NCBI GenBank assembly: GCA_039583875.1
Contig: CM077160.1
Coordinates: 108,825,530-108,889,529 of the forward strand
From: Platanthera guangdongensis
Taxonomy: Eukaryota > Streptophyta > Magnoliopsida > Asparagales > Orchidaceae
DNA length: 64,000 nucleotides
Direction: 5' to 3'
How positions within the stretch are numbered: position 1 is the stretch's first letter; every line of letters starts with the position of its first letter. The notes beneath the pieces are model-generated. The model ran no database searches, had not been told where the DNA came from, and saw only the letters and a program-made list of their open reading frames with translations. The translations under genes were made by a program, and so were the position numbers. Shown here in pieces: positions 31,398 to 43,076 of this stretch.

Positions 31398-32990
31398 TCA
31401 AGACAAACACCACAACAGCGAACTCCAGATCATGAGTGGGTAGTTGCGCTCATGAATCTTCAACTGCCTCGACCCATAAGTGATAACACGATTCTCTTGC
31501 ATCAGGACACAACCCAAGCTAACTTCAGAAGCATCAGTATAAACTGAAAAGTCCAACCCCTCTGACGGAAGAGCTAAAACTGGCGCTAAACACAAACGTT
31601 GCTTCAATTCAGAAAAAGTCTGCTCACACTGATCTGGCCACTCGAACCTGACATGTTTTTGAGTTAGTTTTATCAGAGGAGCGGCAAGAGAGGAGAAACC
31701 TTTGACGAAACACCGGTAATAGTCAGCCAAACCAAGGAAACTGCGGATCTTAGTAGGGGTAGAAGGTCGCTTCCAATCCATAACTGCGGAAATCTTGGCA
31801 GAATCAACGAATATTCCATCTCCTGGAATGACATGGCCCAAGAAAGCAACACGGTCCAACCAGAACTCACATTTCTCCAGCTTGATATAGAGTTGATGCT
31901 AACGAAGGGTGGAGAGAGTGAGTCCAAGATGGGCAACATGCTCCTCACGAGTCTTGGAAAAGACCAAAATGTTATCAATGAACACAATGATAAACTTATC
32001 CGGATACTCACGGAAGACACGGTTCATCGTATCCATAAAAGCAGATGGGGCGTTAGTCAAACCAAAAGACATCACCATAAATTCAAAATATTCATACCGA
32101 ATCCGGAAGGTCGTCCTGGGAATGTCGGATTCCTTGATCTTCAACTGATGGTAACCCGATCTGAGATCTATCTTGGAAAAGACGGTACTGTCTTTAAGCT
32201 GATCAAATAGGTCATCCACGCATAGGAGGGGATACTTATTCTTGACAATTACCTTATTCAGATCCTGATAGTCTATGCACAATCTCATGAATCCATCCTT
32301 CTTTTTAATAAAGAGAACAAGAGCTCCCCAAGGAGAAGAGCTGGGACGAATGTACCCACGCTCAAGCAACTCATCCAATTGCGATCTAAGCTCCTCTAGT
32401 TCACACGGTGCCATACAGTATGGATCTTTAGATATGAGGCGCGTTCCAGGCTCTACGTCAATAGAGAACTCAACATCTCGATCAGGATGCATCCCAAGCA
32501 ATTCGGCGGGAAAAACGTCTGGGAACTCGAAAATAATTGGGATGGACTCGAGTTGATGGGAAGCAGCATCCGAGAGTGACGCATAAATAAAACAAACAGA
32601 ACAACCCTGACCAAGTAGACGAGTGGCACACACAGCAGAAATTACCTTCAGGTGGCTGTGGGTCTGAACATGAACGTTGTAGTCCTTGTCATCGATGTTG
32701 AGATTGACCCTCTTTGCAACACAGTCCAGCTTTGCTCTGTATGCGACCAACCAACTCATGCCCAAAATTACATCGAACTCTGATATTTCCAGAACTATGA
32801 GTTCGACGAAGACTTGCAATTCGCCAAGCAAGATCGGACAATTGTGAATTCTCCTATTAGAAATGTGCACATGGCCGGGCACAGAGATCTCATACGGGAC
32901 CTCAAGTGGCGAAGTAGGTCAGTAATGAAAGTCCACAATATGACGAGCGATGAAGGAGTGAGATGCGTCAGAATCAAATAGAATCTGCAT
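31398..32990 (-). pseudogene. TE7 protease, reverse transcriptase and RNase H start
   Basis: The frame at 32882-31899 (327 codons) has the protease tail ([11 protein letters not shown]), RT motifs [52 protein letters not shown] and [10 protein letters not shown]. The catalytic FIDD is FIDN here, which should abolish RT. After a frameshift, 31859-31398 gives [29 protein letters not shown] and the RNase H start [14 protein letters not shown]. The protease active-site region upstream (about 32910-32990) reads LFDSDASHSFI, with the usual DSGA altered. Confidence 0.85.
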
Positions 32991-33029
32991 CCATATATTC
33001 TTGACCATAAATCTCCCTAAAAATGGAAT

Positions 33030-34305
33030 TCATAGACGCATATCAAGATTATTCATTACTATGACAGTTAGATTAAAAATGTAGAAAATTAAGAGCAGCG
33101 CGTACATACCAGAGATAACGTCGGTAGATACGAGCGCCTCGCCCTGAGAGATGACGTTCAGCACCGCTTTACCCTTATCTTTAGCTCCAGGAACAGCTTG
33201 CAGAGGCTGAGCTAGAATCGTGCTTTCCTTCACGGAGCAGTCTAGTATGAGGTGTCCAACTTGTCCACATCTGTAGCAGGCTTTCTGCTTACAGCAGCAG
33301 TCATTCAATATGTGACTTGTCTTCTTGCCGTACGCGCAAATGATGGAGACAGAGGCAAGCATCATCTGAGGTTGTTGTGCAGGGAAGTTCATCTTCTGCT
33401 TTTTTAGGAGGGAACGACAGACTTGGGCGACATGGCCCACCTTGTGGCAGAAGACACACTCCTCTCTGGACCTGAGGCCTTGCTCCTGAGGTGGAGCACC
33501 CTTGCGCTTGTGGTCAGAGGTTGCAGCATTGCTAGACCTACGCTGAACCTTTTTGGCAGAACGATCAAGCTCAATAGCTTCCACTTGCAAAGCGACACCC
33601 ACAATCTCAGCATAGGTGGTGGCACCATGAGCTACCACCATCTGGAGAAAATCGTGTTGAAGTCCCTTCACGAAACGACTGATCTTCTTGGTCTCATCTG
33701 GCACGAACTCTGCGGCCAGGAGGGATAGGTGAGTGAACCTCTAAGCTATCTTGTCCCGCTCCACCGAAGAGAGGAACTTCTCCATAAGGACATCCTTGAA
33801 TTGCCCCAAGGTCGATGTGGTAGAGTTGGGAAGACTGCAGCGCTGAAGCCACCAAGTGTACGCGTCCTCGGTCAACTGATAGGCCGCAAGGAGAACCTTC
33901 TGAGCTTCAGGAACTCCAACATGCTTGAAATGTCTCTCCATCTGTGAGAGTCATTCATAAATGACAAAATAGTCACGGTCGCCACTATAGGATGACGGCT
34001 TTAGCCTTTTGAATACCAGAGTCTTTGTCATCGCCACAGGAGAGGGAGTCAAATTTTCCACGAGCGGGGGCACCAGGGTGCCCGCAGGCGAGCCGGGTTC
34101 CAGAACCAGGTGCAAGAGTAGTGGTAATAATAGCTCAAACTGTCCCCGCGCTACCGGAATCAAGGGTTGGATCAGGAGTCTGGAGATCCTCTTCCAAACG
34201 AGTGAGACGTTCGAAAATCTGCCTCAGCAGCTGGGCAGCGGCTTCTCCAGAAGCTTCCCTGACAGGAGGGGAAGCCTTCTTGCATTGTGATCGCTTAGGA
34301 GTCAT
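33030..34305 (-). pseudogene. TE7 gag
   Basis: It starts near ATG 34305 (MTPKRSQCKKASPP). The retrotransposon-gag domain follows in pieces: FKRLKPSSYSGDRD; MERHFKHVGVPEAQKVLLAAYQ; WWLQRCSLPN; GQFKDVLMEKFL; RFVKGLQHDF. Two CCHC knuckles, CVFCHKVGHVAQVC and CYRCGQVGHLILDC, lie near 33460 and 33250. At least two frameshifts or stops break it (around 34135 and 33730-33740). Confidence 0.8.
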
Positions 34306-34983
34306 CTGGATGGAGACATAAGAAAACCGAGTAAGAAAAATAGTCAAGCTAATTATAGAAGATTAAGAAACAAAAGGTTCTAGTATCTTGATACCGTCGA
34401 ATACGTTGATCATATAATAGTTACAACATTTGTATTGGACAACTCTAGGTAATGTTCATGCTAATGCAACAACGAATCGCATGCAATGCCAAAACAATTT
34501 GTAATTTCATGTGTGTACAATCATCATCTGTTGTTTTTAGCTTAACACTTGTGCAATGAGTTATGTTATGCATGCAATACAATTATGCCTAGAATGCATT
34601 CCGAACAATGTTCATGAACTGATACACATGTCATGATAAGTGCTCATATGACTTAACATGTCATGCATATTATGAATCTAATGTCAACGTACTTGAAAAT
34701 ATTAAACCGCTCATACAATTTAGCATTCGCAAACGGTGTATATCTTAGTGAAAATTCATATATATAAAAATGTTAAGTTTGTCCATAACCCCTTAATATT
34801 CCCGTACATACTACTCATGTTCATGAGTGAGTGTGTGTGTGTTTCAACCGTGAACAACAGAAAATGACAAATGAGTGAAGTAATGATTCATGTACATATA
34901 TTTATATAATAGAGTTCAAAATATTTGATAATTTCAAAATACTTCATCTTTAATAGCAAACCTAGCTCTGATACCAGCTCAGT
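34306..34983 (-). other. TE7 leader with primer binding site (34972-34983)
   Basis: Noncoding AT-rich leader. At 34972-34983 the minus strand reads TGGTATCAGAGC, the initiator tRNA-Met site. On the plus strand this equals the tRNA 3' end ending in CCA, and the tRNA-like segment begins immediately after. Confidence 0.75.
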
Positions 34984-35166
34984 TGGTGATAAAGAGTGGT
35001 CTAAAGACTCTTTATCAATGAGTTGTGGGTTCGAGACCCCATCTCAACAACCTACCGCACCGAGAAATGGGTACGGAGAAGGGTTGGGGTTACTTGAGCC
35101 TGCAAGCTCTCACGGTTACCAGTTGGGTCCAACTAAGCCGCCTAGCGCCGGGCCTGGGCCGTGACA
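34984..35166 (+). repeat. tRNA-like (SINE-like) segment in place of the TE7 5' LTR
   Basis: On plus it has an A-box-like GCTCAGTTGGTGATAAAGAG, a hairpin (AAAGAGTGGTCTAAAGACTCTTT) and a B-box GGTTCGAGACC, then GGTTGGGGTTACTTGAGCC and an end GGGCCGTGACA abutting the target duplication. The A- and B-box order and 40-50 bp spacing suit a tRNA-derived SINE. It may instead be a short LTR of TRIM type read on minus. Not a functional tRNA gene: no acceptor stem is evident. Confidence 0.5.
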
Positions 35167-35369
35167 CCTCTTCTTCTATTGAACTCACAATGATATAATT
35201 GTGTGTGGTCTATTAACACAGATAATTAACTTGGAGAATTTTCCTCTTCTTCCATTGAGCTCACGACGATATCGTTGTGTGTGATATGCTAACACAACGA
35301 TAATTGACTTGGAGAATTTTCCTCTTCTTCTGTTGAGCTCACAATGATATTGTTGTGTGTGGTCTATTA

Positions 35370-36489
35370 ACACAATGATAACGTTGTCTAAACCCAACGG
35401 TTCTGCACTTAGACCGGTTTTGAGTTCTGAACATGTATACTCTTGGTGTAGACTGATCTCCTGACTTATTGAAGTTGTCTGAAGTGAAATTATATAAACA
35501 TACGTGTGTCACAATAGATAAGCATCAGGTGCATGTACTTATCATTGACTGAGAGGCTTCTTCAAATCTGGAATATTGTCGGCAATGTCTCCAACAATTT
35601 CCTCCTATTTGAATAAGTCAGGACTCAATCAATGATGAAGTACATACAAGAAATAAAGGTGATAATCTATCAAAAAGATTAAACCTATAACAACATTCAA
35701 AGTGATGTCGAGAACTTTGAATCCTTTCCTTAGCCAACTTCTTTCTAGACTTCCTTTCTTTCAATATCTCTTCTTCTCTTTGCTTTTTGCACATCCTGTG
35801 CATCCCTTTCTTTTTCAGCAAAATCTTCATCCAAGTCTAGAAGAGGAAGATTTATAGCCATCCTTACTCTTTGAAGGATCCGAATTGCTTGGTCAGCATT
35901 CACACATTCACACTTGGTATCAGAGCCAAGTGTGTGGTTTGTTAACACAACGATAATGTTGTGTGAACACAATAGTTCTGCACCTAGACTAGTTCTAAGT
36001 TCTGAACATGTATATTCTTGGTCTAGATTGATCTCCTGATTTATTGAAGTTGTATAAAGTGAAATTATATTAACCTACACATGTCACAACAAATAAGCAT
36101 CAAATACAATATGTACTTATCATTGAGTGATAGACTTCTTCAAATCTGGAACATTGTGGGCAATGTTCCCAACAATTTTGCCGTATTTGGAGAAGTCAGA
36201 ACTCAATCAATGATGAGGTACATACAGAGAATAATAGTGATAATTTGTCACAGTGATTAAACTTGTAACAACATTCAAAGTCATGTAGAGAACTTCGAAT
36301 CTTTTACTTAGCCAATTTTTTTCCGGACTTCCTTTCTTTCAATCTCTTTTCTTCTCTTGGCTTTTTGCATATCCTATGCATCCCTTTCTTTTTCAGCAAA
36401 ATCTTCATCCAAGTCCAGAAGAGAGATTTAGAGCCAGCCTTACTCCTTGAAGGATCCAGATAGCTTGGTCAGCATTCACACATTCACAT
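35370..36489 (-). repeat. Tandem duplication (period ~574 bp) of TE6 LTR edge plus adjacent 3' region
   Basis: Segment 35370-35915 (LTR end, purine tract, downstream region) recurs as 35944-36489, for example TTCTGCAC at 35401 and 35975 and the CAACAATTT LTR-edge word in both. Between the copies is a CACACTTGGTATCAGAGCC word that contains a Met primer-site sequence in plus orientation and folds with the following CCAAGTGTG. Confidence 0.75.
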
Positions 36490-36544
36490 TCTCCCACTTT
36501 CTGACTTCTTCAAATATTTTTTGCTCAAGATCAGTTTTGAGGCA

Positions 36545-36853
36545 TCAATTCTTCTTGTTACGCTTTTGAAAGATGTTTTCTTGTTCCTGCAATCCTCCAC
36601 TCTCATCCATCTCTTTTTCAGAAATTACGACTAGGCCCTCTTGGAATTCCAACCCAATGTGGGTTGCATCCTCAACCTCTGGATTCTCACTAACCATTTC
36701 AACACCTTGAGTTGTGAGCTCAATGTGAGTCTCCCCCTCAGTAAAAGCATCATCTTTCTCCTTTTTTCCAGCCTCTCCCTCAACCGAGGCACTTTTCCCC
36801 ACAATATTGTCATCCACAATTACTTCAGCAGCAGGTTCACTTCTGATAGTTTC
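36545..36853 (-). pseudogene. TE6 3'-region acidic frame (env-like position)
   Basis: The frame reads Glu/Asp-rich sequence (DDNIVGKSASVEGEAGKKEK, EVEDATHIGLEFQEG, KEMDESGGLQEQENIF). Its upstream part is replaced by the TE8 LTR. It lies between TE6 RNase H and the 3' LTR, where SIRE-type elements can carry an envelope-like ORF. No membrane segment or diagnostic motif is seen, so function is not assigned. Confidence 0.35.
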
Positions 36854-37035
36854 TGTTAGATAATGTAGAAGAAAATAATGTAAAGGCCCATTTATAGGCT
36901 CATTTCTCCTTTCTCTTTTAGTCCAACATCTCCTGTATAGGATTATTTCTCCCTCTCTTCTCCTATATATTTGTACTCTTTCTTGTATTTCATACATGAA
37001 GAAGTATATACAAGGTTGAGCCTTTGTTTTCTACA
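36854..37035 (+). repeat. TE8 5' LTR
   Basis: TGTTAGATAATG...TTTTCTACA, 182 bp, with TATATATTTG near 36965. The primer site TGGTATCAGAGG follows at 37036. Confidence 0.9.
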
Positions 37036-37047
37036 TGGTATCAGAGG

Positions 37048-37817
37048 GAGGTTCGGTCCGGCTTGCCTCTGACCGCCCGGCTTCTCTGTCCGCTCGGTTT
37101 CCTTTCTTACCGCTTGCGGCCTCTCTCTTCTCTACCCGCTTCCTCCTCATCTCCCGTGGATCCACCGCTCTTCCCGCTTGCGGCTTGGTTTTCCTTTCTT
37201 ACCGCTTGCGGCCTCTCTCTTCTCTACCCGCTTCCTCCTCATCTCCCGTGGATCCACCGCTCTTCCCTCTTTATATAGCCTTCCTCTCTCTGGCTCGTGG
37301 ACCCCACCTCAGTTCCGTTAGTTTTCCTATCCACTGCGGTCTCTCCCTTCTCCTTACCCCTGCGGTCTGCTCCTAACCGCTCGGCCTCCGCTTGGGTGCG
37401 GTCTATTTCTCAACTGCACTGTCCGCTAGCTTCTTTCCTGCGACTTCTGTCTTTACCCGTGGCGGCCTTCTCTTCTCGTCGCAGATTTCTCTACCCGCAG
37501 CAGCTGCCTCTTCTCGCGGCGACCTATTTTACCTGCAGCGACCTCTTTTACCTGCAGCGACCTCTTTTACCTGCAGCGACCTCTTTTACCCGCAACGACT
37601 TATCCTTACTCGCGGCGACTTATTCTGCTCGCTACGGCCTATCCTTCCTTGCGGTCTCTCCTTACTCGCGGCGACCTAACAGCGCTCCCTTCTGCTCGTT
37701 GCGGCTTTGCTTCTCCTGCGGCGTCTCCTAGCTGCTGCCTTGTCTCTAGCCGCTTGTGTTAACTGGCTAACCACGTGCTTCTATCCGCCCGGTTAGTGTG
37801 CCTAGCCGCCCAGGGAC
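37048..37817 (+). repeat. TE8 leader: CT-rich with GCGG/GCGACC reiterations
   Basis: It contains a direct repeat of TTACCGCTTGCGGCCTCTC (37095 and 37200 regions) and four copies of a GCAGCGACCTCTTTTACCT-type word at 37530-37590. The word style matches the leaders of TE1, TE9 and TE12. Confidence 0.75.
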
Positions 37818-38684
37818 ATGGCTTCCGATTCCACCACTACTGCGGATTCAACTCTTCCCTCTGACTATCCTCATACTGCTCCTTCTGAGCTTCGGGATGA
37901 GCTGTGCATTACCACTATTTCTCTTCGTGGAAAGCAAAACTTTGTGGAATGTGTACACTCTGTACAGCGTGTACTTCAAACTAAAGGTCTCCTTCATCAT
38001 CTTACCATGACCCTACCCACTGCACCTACTGATGAGTGGATCTGTGATGACGGACACGTTCAATCTTGGCTCCTCAATTCTCTGGACACTGAGCTCTATC
38101 GTATGACTATGTACCATGAGACCGCTCATGCTATGTGGGATGATCTGCATTCCCTCTATTCTGGAAAGGACAGTTTACAGCACTTGTTTGACATTTTAAC
38201 TGATCTCCAGTCCCTTGACGCTGGAGTTACCGGAGATATTACCTCCTTTGTTGCACGGGCAACTCTTGTTGAGGCTTGGATCCAGCATCAGCCTCCCACT
38301 GCGGACTTGGTGACTCAACGTCAACAGAAGGAGGCCGTGGGGATTGCTATGATGATGGTGTGTGTCCCTCCACATCTTCATAGTGTCCGCGCTCACGTTC
38401 TATCTTCCGCGGCTACTTCATCCCTCTCGGATGTGTGCTCAATGCTCCTCAAGATTACTCCACCTCCGGATGTCCGACTACGTCTCCCGCTCTGCTTCAG
38501 CAACTCGTGGCCACTCTCGCTCCATTTGCTCGTGGTCCACTGGCTCGTGGTGGCCGCCAACCTCGGGGACGCGGTCATGGTGGCCGAACCCTCTTCAAGT
38601 GCTCTTACTGCGGCACGGATGGCCATCTGGAGGCCACCTATTACCGCAAACATGGTCTGTCTCCTCATCTTACTGCTACCGTAG
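37818..38684 (+). pseudogene. TE8 gag
   Basis: The frame from ATG 37818 (MASDSTTTADSTLPSDYP) gives copia gag: GKQNFVECVHSVQRVLQTKG, VQSWLLNSLDTELYRM, AHAMWDDLHSLYSG, LTDLQSLDAG. The reading then leaves the conserved frame near 38450. The gag C-terminus, with CCHC-like CSYCGTDGHLEATYY (last Cys changed to Tyr), is in the next frame (from 38435). One frameshift therefore separates gag core and knuckle. Confidence 0.8.
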
Positions 38685-40282
38685 CTCCCTCACCTCCCTC
38701 CACAACTAGTGATGATATTGCTGTGTTACGGGCTCAACTACAACAGCTTCAAGGCGCGGTTAGTCGCTCCCCTGGCTCCGTCGTCTCGATCTCCAATGAA
38801 GGTAGATCTTGCTTCTCTCTCAGTCCTCACTGGACTGTGGACTCGGGTGCTACACATCATCTCTCTCCACAGCGGCCGCCTCAATATTTAGATATTCCTT
38901 ACCCCACGAACATCACTGTGGCTAATGGTGACACGATCCCGGTTTCTGGCACTGTCAATCTCCCTCTTACTCCTTTCCTCTCCTTATCCTCAGTTCTTCA
39001 TGTTTCGGGCTCTCCGTTTAATCTCGTTTCTGTTAGTCGTCTTACACAAGATATTGATTGTTGTGTTACTTTCTCACGCTCTTCATTTGTCGTGCAGAAT
39101 CGACAAACGCGGACTATACTTGGTAGAGGGCGGCTGTCCAACGGGCTGTATCTCCTCGATGTTTCTTCCACTGCTCTCACCACCGTCTCCACCATCGATT
39201 GGCATCGTCGTCTGGGTCACGCCCCCCTTCCGATTCTCAAGAAAGCTCTTCCTACTGTTTCTCTTCAAGATTTTTTTTGTGAATCTTTTATTTTCGACAA
39301 GCAGCATCGTGTATCTTTCCCTTCCTCATGTACTCGGAGCGATGCTCCTTTATCGTTAATACATTATGATATCTGGGGGCCCTATAAGGTCCCTAGTGTT
39401 TTTGGTTACAGATATTTTGTTACATTTATCGATGATTACTCGCGAGTTACCTGGTTGTATTTACTTCGTGATCGAACCAAACTCACAGCTACGTTTCATA
39501 CGTTTTTTATCGAAACGCGCACTCAATTTTCTACTTGTGTCAAAACAATTCGTACAGACAATGCTCGCGAGTACACCGGTCACACCTCCAATCTCTGCGC
39601 TGAGTTCGGTATTCTCCATCAGACTTCATGTGCTTATACCCCACAACAGAATGACATAGCGGAACAGAAGAATTGCCACCTCCTTGATGTGACTCGCTCT
39701 CTTATGATCCAATTGCAGGTTCCTCCTCTTTATTGGAACTTTGCCGTTTTTACAGTCTGTCACCTCATTAATCACATGTCGTCCTCTGTCCTCAACTTTG
39801 TGGTACCCATCACTCTCCTTTATCCATCCACGACTCTCTTCTCTCTCACACCTCGTGTGTTTGTCTGTACTTGTTATGTCCATCATCTCGGTCCCTCAAC
39901 TGACAAGCTCGCCCCTCGGGCTACCAAGACGATGCTTATTGGCTACTCCCGCACTCAGAAGGGGTATGTCTGTTTTGATCCTACAACTGGTAAGATGGTT
40001 GTGTCTGCTGATGTCTCCTTCCATGAAGTCCAACCATATCACACGAGTCCTTCTGATCCCCTTCTTCCTCCTCTACCTCGACCCTTCGTACCCATAACAT
40101 CTCCATTACCACCACTTCTACCTACCCCCAACCCCACCAGTCCAAATATCCTATCACTCCGAGCATCCCACCACCAACAGTCCCCTCCAAACCCCCTGTT
40201 ATTCAGGTGTACACTCGTCGTCCTCCACGTTCAGATGCCTGCAGCAGCTTCCCTCTACCGGTGTGCTCTCGCGGCCTGTTGA
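38435..40282 (+). pseudogene. TE8 gag tail, protease and integrase
   Basis: A 615-codon frame: gag tail, then protease VDSGATHHLS, then integrase HRRLGHAP with a damaged zinc site (CESFIFDKQH, one Cys lost), HYDIWGPYK, RTDNAREYTG and PQQNDIAEQKN in place of QQNGVAERKN. The core D, D, E spacing remains (E in IAEQ). The linker end shifts frame near 40140-40200. The domain order is normal for copia. Altered motifs show decay. Confidence 0.85.
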
Positions 40283-41980
40283 TCCAGCATCCTCTTCGAC
40301 GGCACATCCCATGACCAATTATGTCTCTCTACACTGTCTCTCTCCGCCCCTTCATGCCTTTGCTCTCTCTCTCTCCTCTATTTATGTGTCTAACTCTGTG
40401 CAGGAAGCTCTCCAGCATCCGCGGTTGCGCGCTGCCATGGATGACGAGATGACGGCTCTGTGGGGTAATCACACTTGGGATCTTGTGCCCCTTCCTCCGG
40501 GTCACAGTTGTGTTAGCTGCAAGTGGATCTTCACTATCAAACATGTCGCGTATGGGACAGTTGATCGCTTAAAGGATCGGCTTGTGGCTTGGGGCTTTAC
40601 CCAACAGTACGACCTTGATTATGAGGAAACTTTCTCCTCGGTGGCAAAATTGAATTCGGTTCGAGTTCTACTCTCCTTAGTTGTTCATCGCCATTGGCCC
40701 CTCCATCAGCTAGATGTCAAGAATGCGTTCTTGAATGACGAACTTCTTGAGATAGTGTACATGCATCAACCGCCCGGATTTGAGACCACGGGGGAGTCTC
40801 GGGTCTGTCTACTTCGCAAGTCTATTTATGGTCTCAAACAATCTCCACGGGCGTGGTTTGGGAAGTTCGGCAAGGTCGTTCGTGAGGTTGGCTTCAAACA
40901 AAGCTCGGCAGACTCCTCTCTTTTTACTCGTCACAATCAACTAGGACAGTCATTCTTCTGATTTATGTGGACGATATTCTTATCACTGGTGATGACTCAG
41001 CCGAGATACACCATGTGAAGCAACATTTGAACTCTACCTTTCAAATCAAAGATTTGGGCAATCTTTGCTATTTTCTTGGACTAGAAGTAGCACGATGACC
41101 GAATGGCCTTGTCCTATCCCAGCGTAAGTACTGTATTGACCTTCTACAATATGCGGGCCTCTCGGGTTGTAAACCTGCGGAAACTCCGATGGCAGTCCAC
41201 CACATGTTGTGTGCTCAGGGATCTGAGAATGATTCTCTTCTTCCAAACCCGAAATACTATCACCGTCTTGTGGGAAAACCGATATATCTAACAGTTACAA
41301 GACCTGACATATCATTTGCGGTTGGTGTGGTCAGCCGGTTTATGCATACCCCACGGGTCTCTCACCTCCAGGCAGTGAAACTCATCCTTAAGTATCTGAA
41401 GACTTCCCCTAGGCAAGGACTTGTGTACAAGTCATCTTCCTCTCTTTCTCTTATTGCATACTCGGATGCGGATTATGCGGGCTCATTGGATGATAGACGT
41501 TCAACTACTGGGTTCTGTACATACTTTGGAGGAAATTTTATCACATGGAAGAGTAAGAAGCAGACGGTGGTCGCCCGCTCATCTGCTGAGGCCGAGTACC
41601 GTGCGATGGCGGTTGTTACATCTGAAATAACCTGGCTTGAAAGTCTTTTAATGGACTTGGGGGTTAAATTGTCCTCATCTTCAACACTGTTCTGTGACAG
41701 TCAAGCTGCGATACACATTGCAAAGAATCCTGTGTTCCATGAGAGGACTAAACATATTGAGGTTGATTGTCATTTTGTTCGAGAAAAGGTTCAAGCAAAG
41801 GAGCTAAAACTTGAACATGTTCCTGCCTCTGGACAAGTTGTTGATATCCTTACCAAGGCGCTGCCTCGCAAGTTGTACTACGAGTTCTTCTCCAAGCTTG
41901 GCACATATGACTTATACGCTCTAGCTTGCGTGGGAGTGTTAGATAATGTAGAAGAAAATAATGTAAAGGCCCATTTATAG
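40263..41980 (+). pseudogene. TE8 reverse transcriptase and RNase H
   Basis: Frame 40263-40961 has the RT start WKWIF-type motif (CKWIFTIKHV), DYEETFSSVAKLNSVRVLL, LDVKNAFLNDEL, MHQPPGFE and KSIYGLKQSPRAWF. A frameshift near 40945 separates it from YVDDILITGDD (40968-41000). An in-frame stop follows near 41096. Frame 41189-41980 has KPIYLTVTRPDISFAV and RNase H ([51 protein letters not shown]), ending inside the 3' LTR. Confidence 0.85.
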
Positions 41981-42118
41981 GCCAATTTCTCCTTTCTCTT
42001 TTAGTCTCACATCTCCTGTATAGGATTATTTCTCCCTCTCTTCTCCTATATATTTGTATTCTTTCTTGTATTTCATACATGGAGAAGTATATACAAGGTT
42101 GAGCGTTTGTTTTCTACA
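41937..42118 (+). repeat. TE8 3' LTR
   Basis: 182 bp, preceded by the purine-rich GCGTGGGAG. Ends TTTTCTACA next to GTTTC. Confidence 0.9.
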
Positions 42119-42123
42119 GTTTC

Positions 42124-42178
42124 AACTTGGATTGACTCGGGTAAATATAGCTTTTGTTTTAAGTTTAAGGCATTTGAC

Positions 42179-42242
<64 letters not shown>

Positions 42243-42610
42243 ATATATTTGGAATGTGAGAAGGCGCACACCTGGTGGTGTAATCAATTTCAGATCCAAG
42301 GGCTGAGATGAATCGATTCAGTTATTTTAGTTTACATCCAGTCAGAAAATTGTCATTGTGTTCACACAACGATATCGTTTAGTGAACAAAACGGTAACGC
42401 CTTTGACTGCTCTAATGGATAAAACGACATTGACACATCTTGTATGTGTCACTTACAACTTTCTAAGTTGCAACCTGCATGCTTTGTTAGAGACCTGGGA
42501 TCTACTAATTGACATAAATTAAGAATTTATGATGGTAATGTTTGTTTGATTGCTGCAATCTAAAATTTTACTCTAAATTAACTGATAAGAGCTTGCTCGA
42601 CATAGAATTT
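42124..42610. repeat. TE6 3' noncoding part with AT microsatellite
   Basis: (AT)n runs from about 42180 to 42245. The rest contains TE6-type AACGATATCGTT words and no frame. Confidence 0.7.
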
Positions 42611-43076
42611 ATTCCAGATTTAATATGCCCAGTTCAATTTTGAACAGATTAATTTTGGTTTCATCTAGAGCCTTGGTGAAGATATCTGTCACTTGTTTGT
42701 CAGTGAGGGCAAACTCAAGACAGATGTCTTCTTTCTCAACATGTTATCTAATAAAGTGATATCTAATCACAATGTGCTTTGTCCTGCTGTGTCACATATG
42801 ATTCTTATCAATTGAGATTGCACTAGATGACTCACAAAACACAGGAGTTTTACTTAGTTAAATGTTGTAGTCTTGTAGTTGATGTTGGATCCATAAAAGC
42901 TGAGCACAACAATTTTCTGCTGAAATATATTTTGATTCAGCTGTTGGGATGACAACACTTGTCTGTTTCTTGTTGCTCCATAAAATTAATCTTTTCTCAA
43001 GGAATTGACATGCCCCTGATCTTTTCCTATCTTGCATCCTGCAAAATCTACATCTTGAAGCCTTTGTGAGCTGCAT
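42611..43076 (-). pseudogene. TE6 RNase H
   Basis: SIRE-type RNase H: RSGACQFLEKRLILWSNKKQ, TAESKYISAENCCAQLLWIQ, QLQDYNI, then, past stops, SKTPVFCESSSAISI, TKHIVIRYHF and LTDKQVTDIFTKALDE. Its N-terminal Asp region is fused to a truncated RT start. Roles would be removal of RNA from hybrids during cDNA synthesis. Confidence 0.8.

Larger units (their letters stand above)
28092..35166 (-). mobile_element. TE7: Ty3/gypsy, Tekay/Del-like chromovirus
   Basis: Target duplication CCTCT (28087-28091 and 35167-35171) in the TE6 LTR, verified against the uninterrupted repeat near 61915-61990. The minus order is gag, protease-RT-RNase H, integrase and chromodomain, then a ~1.97-kb 3' LTR (28092-30060). 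The expected matching 5' LTR is absent: right of the primer site only a 183-bp tRNA-like segment (34984-35166) remains. Confidence 0.85.
26806..35596 (-). repeat. TE6 3' LTR, split by TE7
   Basis: Parts 26806-28091 and 35172-35596 align with 55919-62344 without its insertion. The LTR contains many inverted words of type AACGATATCGTTGTG and repeated TTGACTTGGAGAATTTTCCTC, giving several short fold-backs. The purine tract before the LTR on minus is AGGAGGAAAT at 35597-35606. Confidence 0.85.
36854..42118 (+). mobile_element. TE8: Ty1/copia with gag and pol
   Basis: Target duplication GTTTC (36849-36853 and 42119-42123). Two 182-bp LTRs, primer site at 37036, CT-rich GCGG leader, gag, protease, integrase, RT and RNase H in plus order. 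Seven or so substitutions separate the LTRs by eye. Several frameshifts make it non-functional as it stands. Confidence 0.9.

Noticed and set aside
34972..35060. A functional tRNA gene
   Set aside because: A- and B-box-like words are present, but no acceptor stem, anticodon loop or terminator could be built; the CCA belongs to the primer-site complement.
37024..37731. Ser/Leu/Pro-rich frames of 84-144 codons upstream of TE8 gag
   Set aside because: They fall in the repeated CT-rich leader, and the gag ATG at 37818 explains the coding start.
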